Positions 63,843-64,000 of a stretch of 64,000 bases of DNA are shown here, in pieces. The notes under the pieces were generated by a model. That model had not been told where the DNA came from, made no database searches, and saw only the letters and a list, made by a program, of their open reading frames with translations. The stretch's first letter is position 1. Every line of letters starts with the position of its first letter. Where the stretch lies: NCBI GenBank assembly GCA_964521255.1, contig CAZFRM010000006.1, positions 1-64,000 on the forward strand, written 5' to 3'. The translations under genes and the position numbers were made by a program. Source of the DNA: ZC4RG29 sp964521255. GTDB taxonomy: Bacteria > Bacteroidota > Bacteroidia > Cytophagales > Cyclobacteriaceae.

Positions 63843-64000
63843 ATGACAGGTCCTGGGTCTGATAAGCTATTGAAAAATTTTGAGTTGCGTTCTACCCCGA
63901 ACAGGCAGACCATTCTGCGTCTCTTTTTAAAGAAAGACTTATGCCCTTTCTTATGTTGACATCGGGAGAAATAGATGATAATCCGGACCGTGTAACTGTT
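63843..64000 (+). pseudogene. Fur-family regulator start, apparently frameshifted, runs off the window
   Basis: ATG 63843 opens a frame that stops at 63957-63959, but the three forward frames together spell a normal Fur N-terminus: LKNFELRSTPNRQTILRLFLKK in frame 1 (quoted in part as LRSTPNRQTILRLFL), then TYALSYVDIGR in frame 2 from 63937, then EIDDNPDRVTV in frame 3 from 63968. Two +1 shifts are needed. That is the helix pair before the Fur recognition helix. It may be a real pseudogene or two base-call errors in the assembly; the rest is beyond the window. Confidence 0.5.

Noticed and set aside
1..64000. CRISPR arrays, tRNA or rRNA genes, complete insertion sequences, prophage
   Set aside because: No regularly spaced repeats, cloverleaf-like sequences, transposase or phage genes were found on either strand.

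Overview
This 64 kb window looks like chromosomal DNA of a gliding-lineage Bacteroidota bacterium, most likely of the order Cytophagales. The evidence is a GldB lipoprotein, several families largely confined to this phylum (DUF4293, DUF4783, DUF6702, a long NusB), Bacteroidota-style -7 boxes of the form TAnnTTTG, few Shine-Dalgarno sequences, many lipoproteins, and gene neighbourhoods typical of the phylum (DUF4293 / truA / ABC exporter; ABC exporter / nusB / DUF1573 / yajC; DUF4783 / nadC / recX). I see no phage, no complete insertion sequence, no CRISPR array, no rRNA and no tRNA. One 100-N scaffold gap lies at 37263-37362.

Layout. 0.2-13.3 kb: polA (with an apparently dead proofreading domain), a PLP-dependent threonine/serine dehydratase, two tandem paralogous secreted M1 metallopeptidases, a HupE/UreJ-like membrane protein, a DUF6702 protein, gldB, tpiA and prmA. 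13.4-18.2 kb: one 1612-residue secreted beta-rich protein that I do not recognise. 18.6-25.7 kb: ybbR-like gene and coaE, then a complete tripartite RND efflux operon (lipoprotein adaptor, inner-membrane pump, TolC-type outer-membrane factor). 25.9-33.6 kb: a third M1 peptidase (lipoprotein), a Calx-beta lipoprotein, a TraB/GumN plus MORN-like pair, htpG and DUF4293. 33.8-39.4 kb: truA, an ABC exporter, two paralogous outer-membrane beta-barrel proteins separated by the gap and a 181-bp duplication, then an unrecognised helical protein and a 51-residue antitoxin-like protein. 39.4-44.4 kb: ABC exporter, nusB, YtxH, DUF1573, a small coiled-coil protein, yajC. 44.5-50.2 kb: M20 dipeptidase overlapping a degenerate signal-peptidase-like lipoprotein, a radical SAM protein, a D-cysteine desulfhydrase/ACC deaminase homologue, TauE/SafE and a deoxynucleoside kinase. 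50.3-59.7 kb: a hydroxypyruvate-isomerase-like protein, a fused hydantoinase/5-oxoprolinase, then a leftward run of LysE exporter, ATP-grasp ligase, DinB, RecX, YcxB-like, nadC and DUF4783. 59.9-64.0 kb: gpmI, a lipoprotein, a third ABC exporter, and the start of a Fur-family regulator that appears frameshifted and runs off the window.

Most genes are housekeeping or envelope functions: central metabolism (tpiA, gpmI, nadC, coaE), replication/translation/transcription (polA, prmA, truA, nusB, yajC), and export or envelope (three ABC exporters, RND pump, many lipoproteins). The most unusual material is: the giant secreted protein; a signal-peptidase-like lipoprotein that has lost its catalytic lysine; the polA proofreading loss; and a family of hairpin/G-tail intergenic repeats, two of which sit inside 86-bp elements with unrelated terminal inverted repeats. 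I found no clear new multi-gene defence or biosynthetic system; the best candidates for something undescribed are the giant protein at 13.4-18.2 kb and the small accessory locus at 38.3-39.4 kb.
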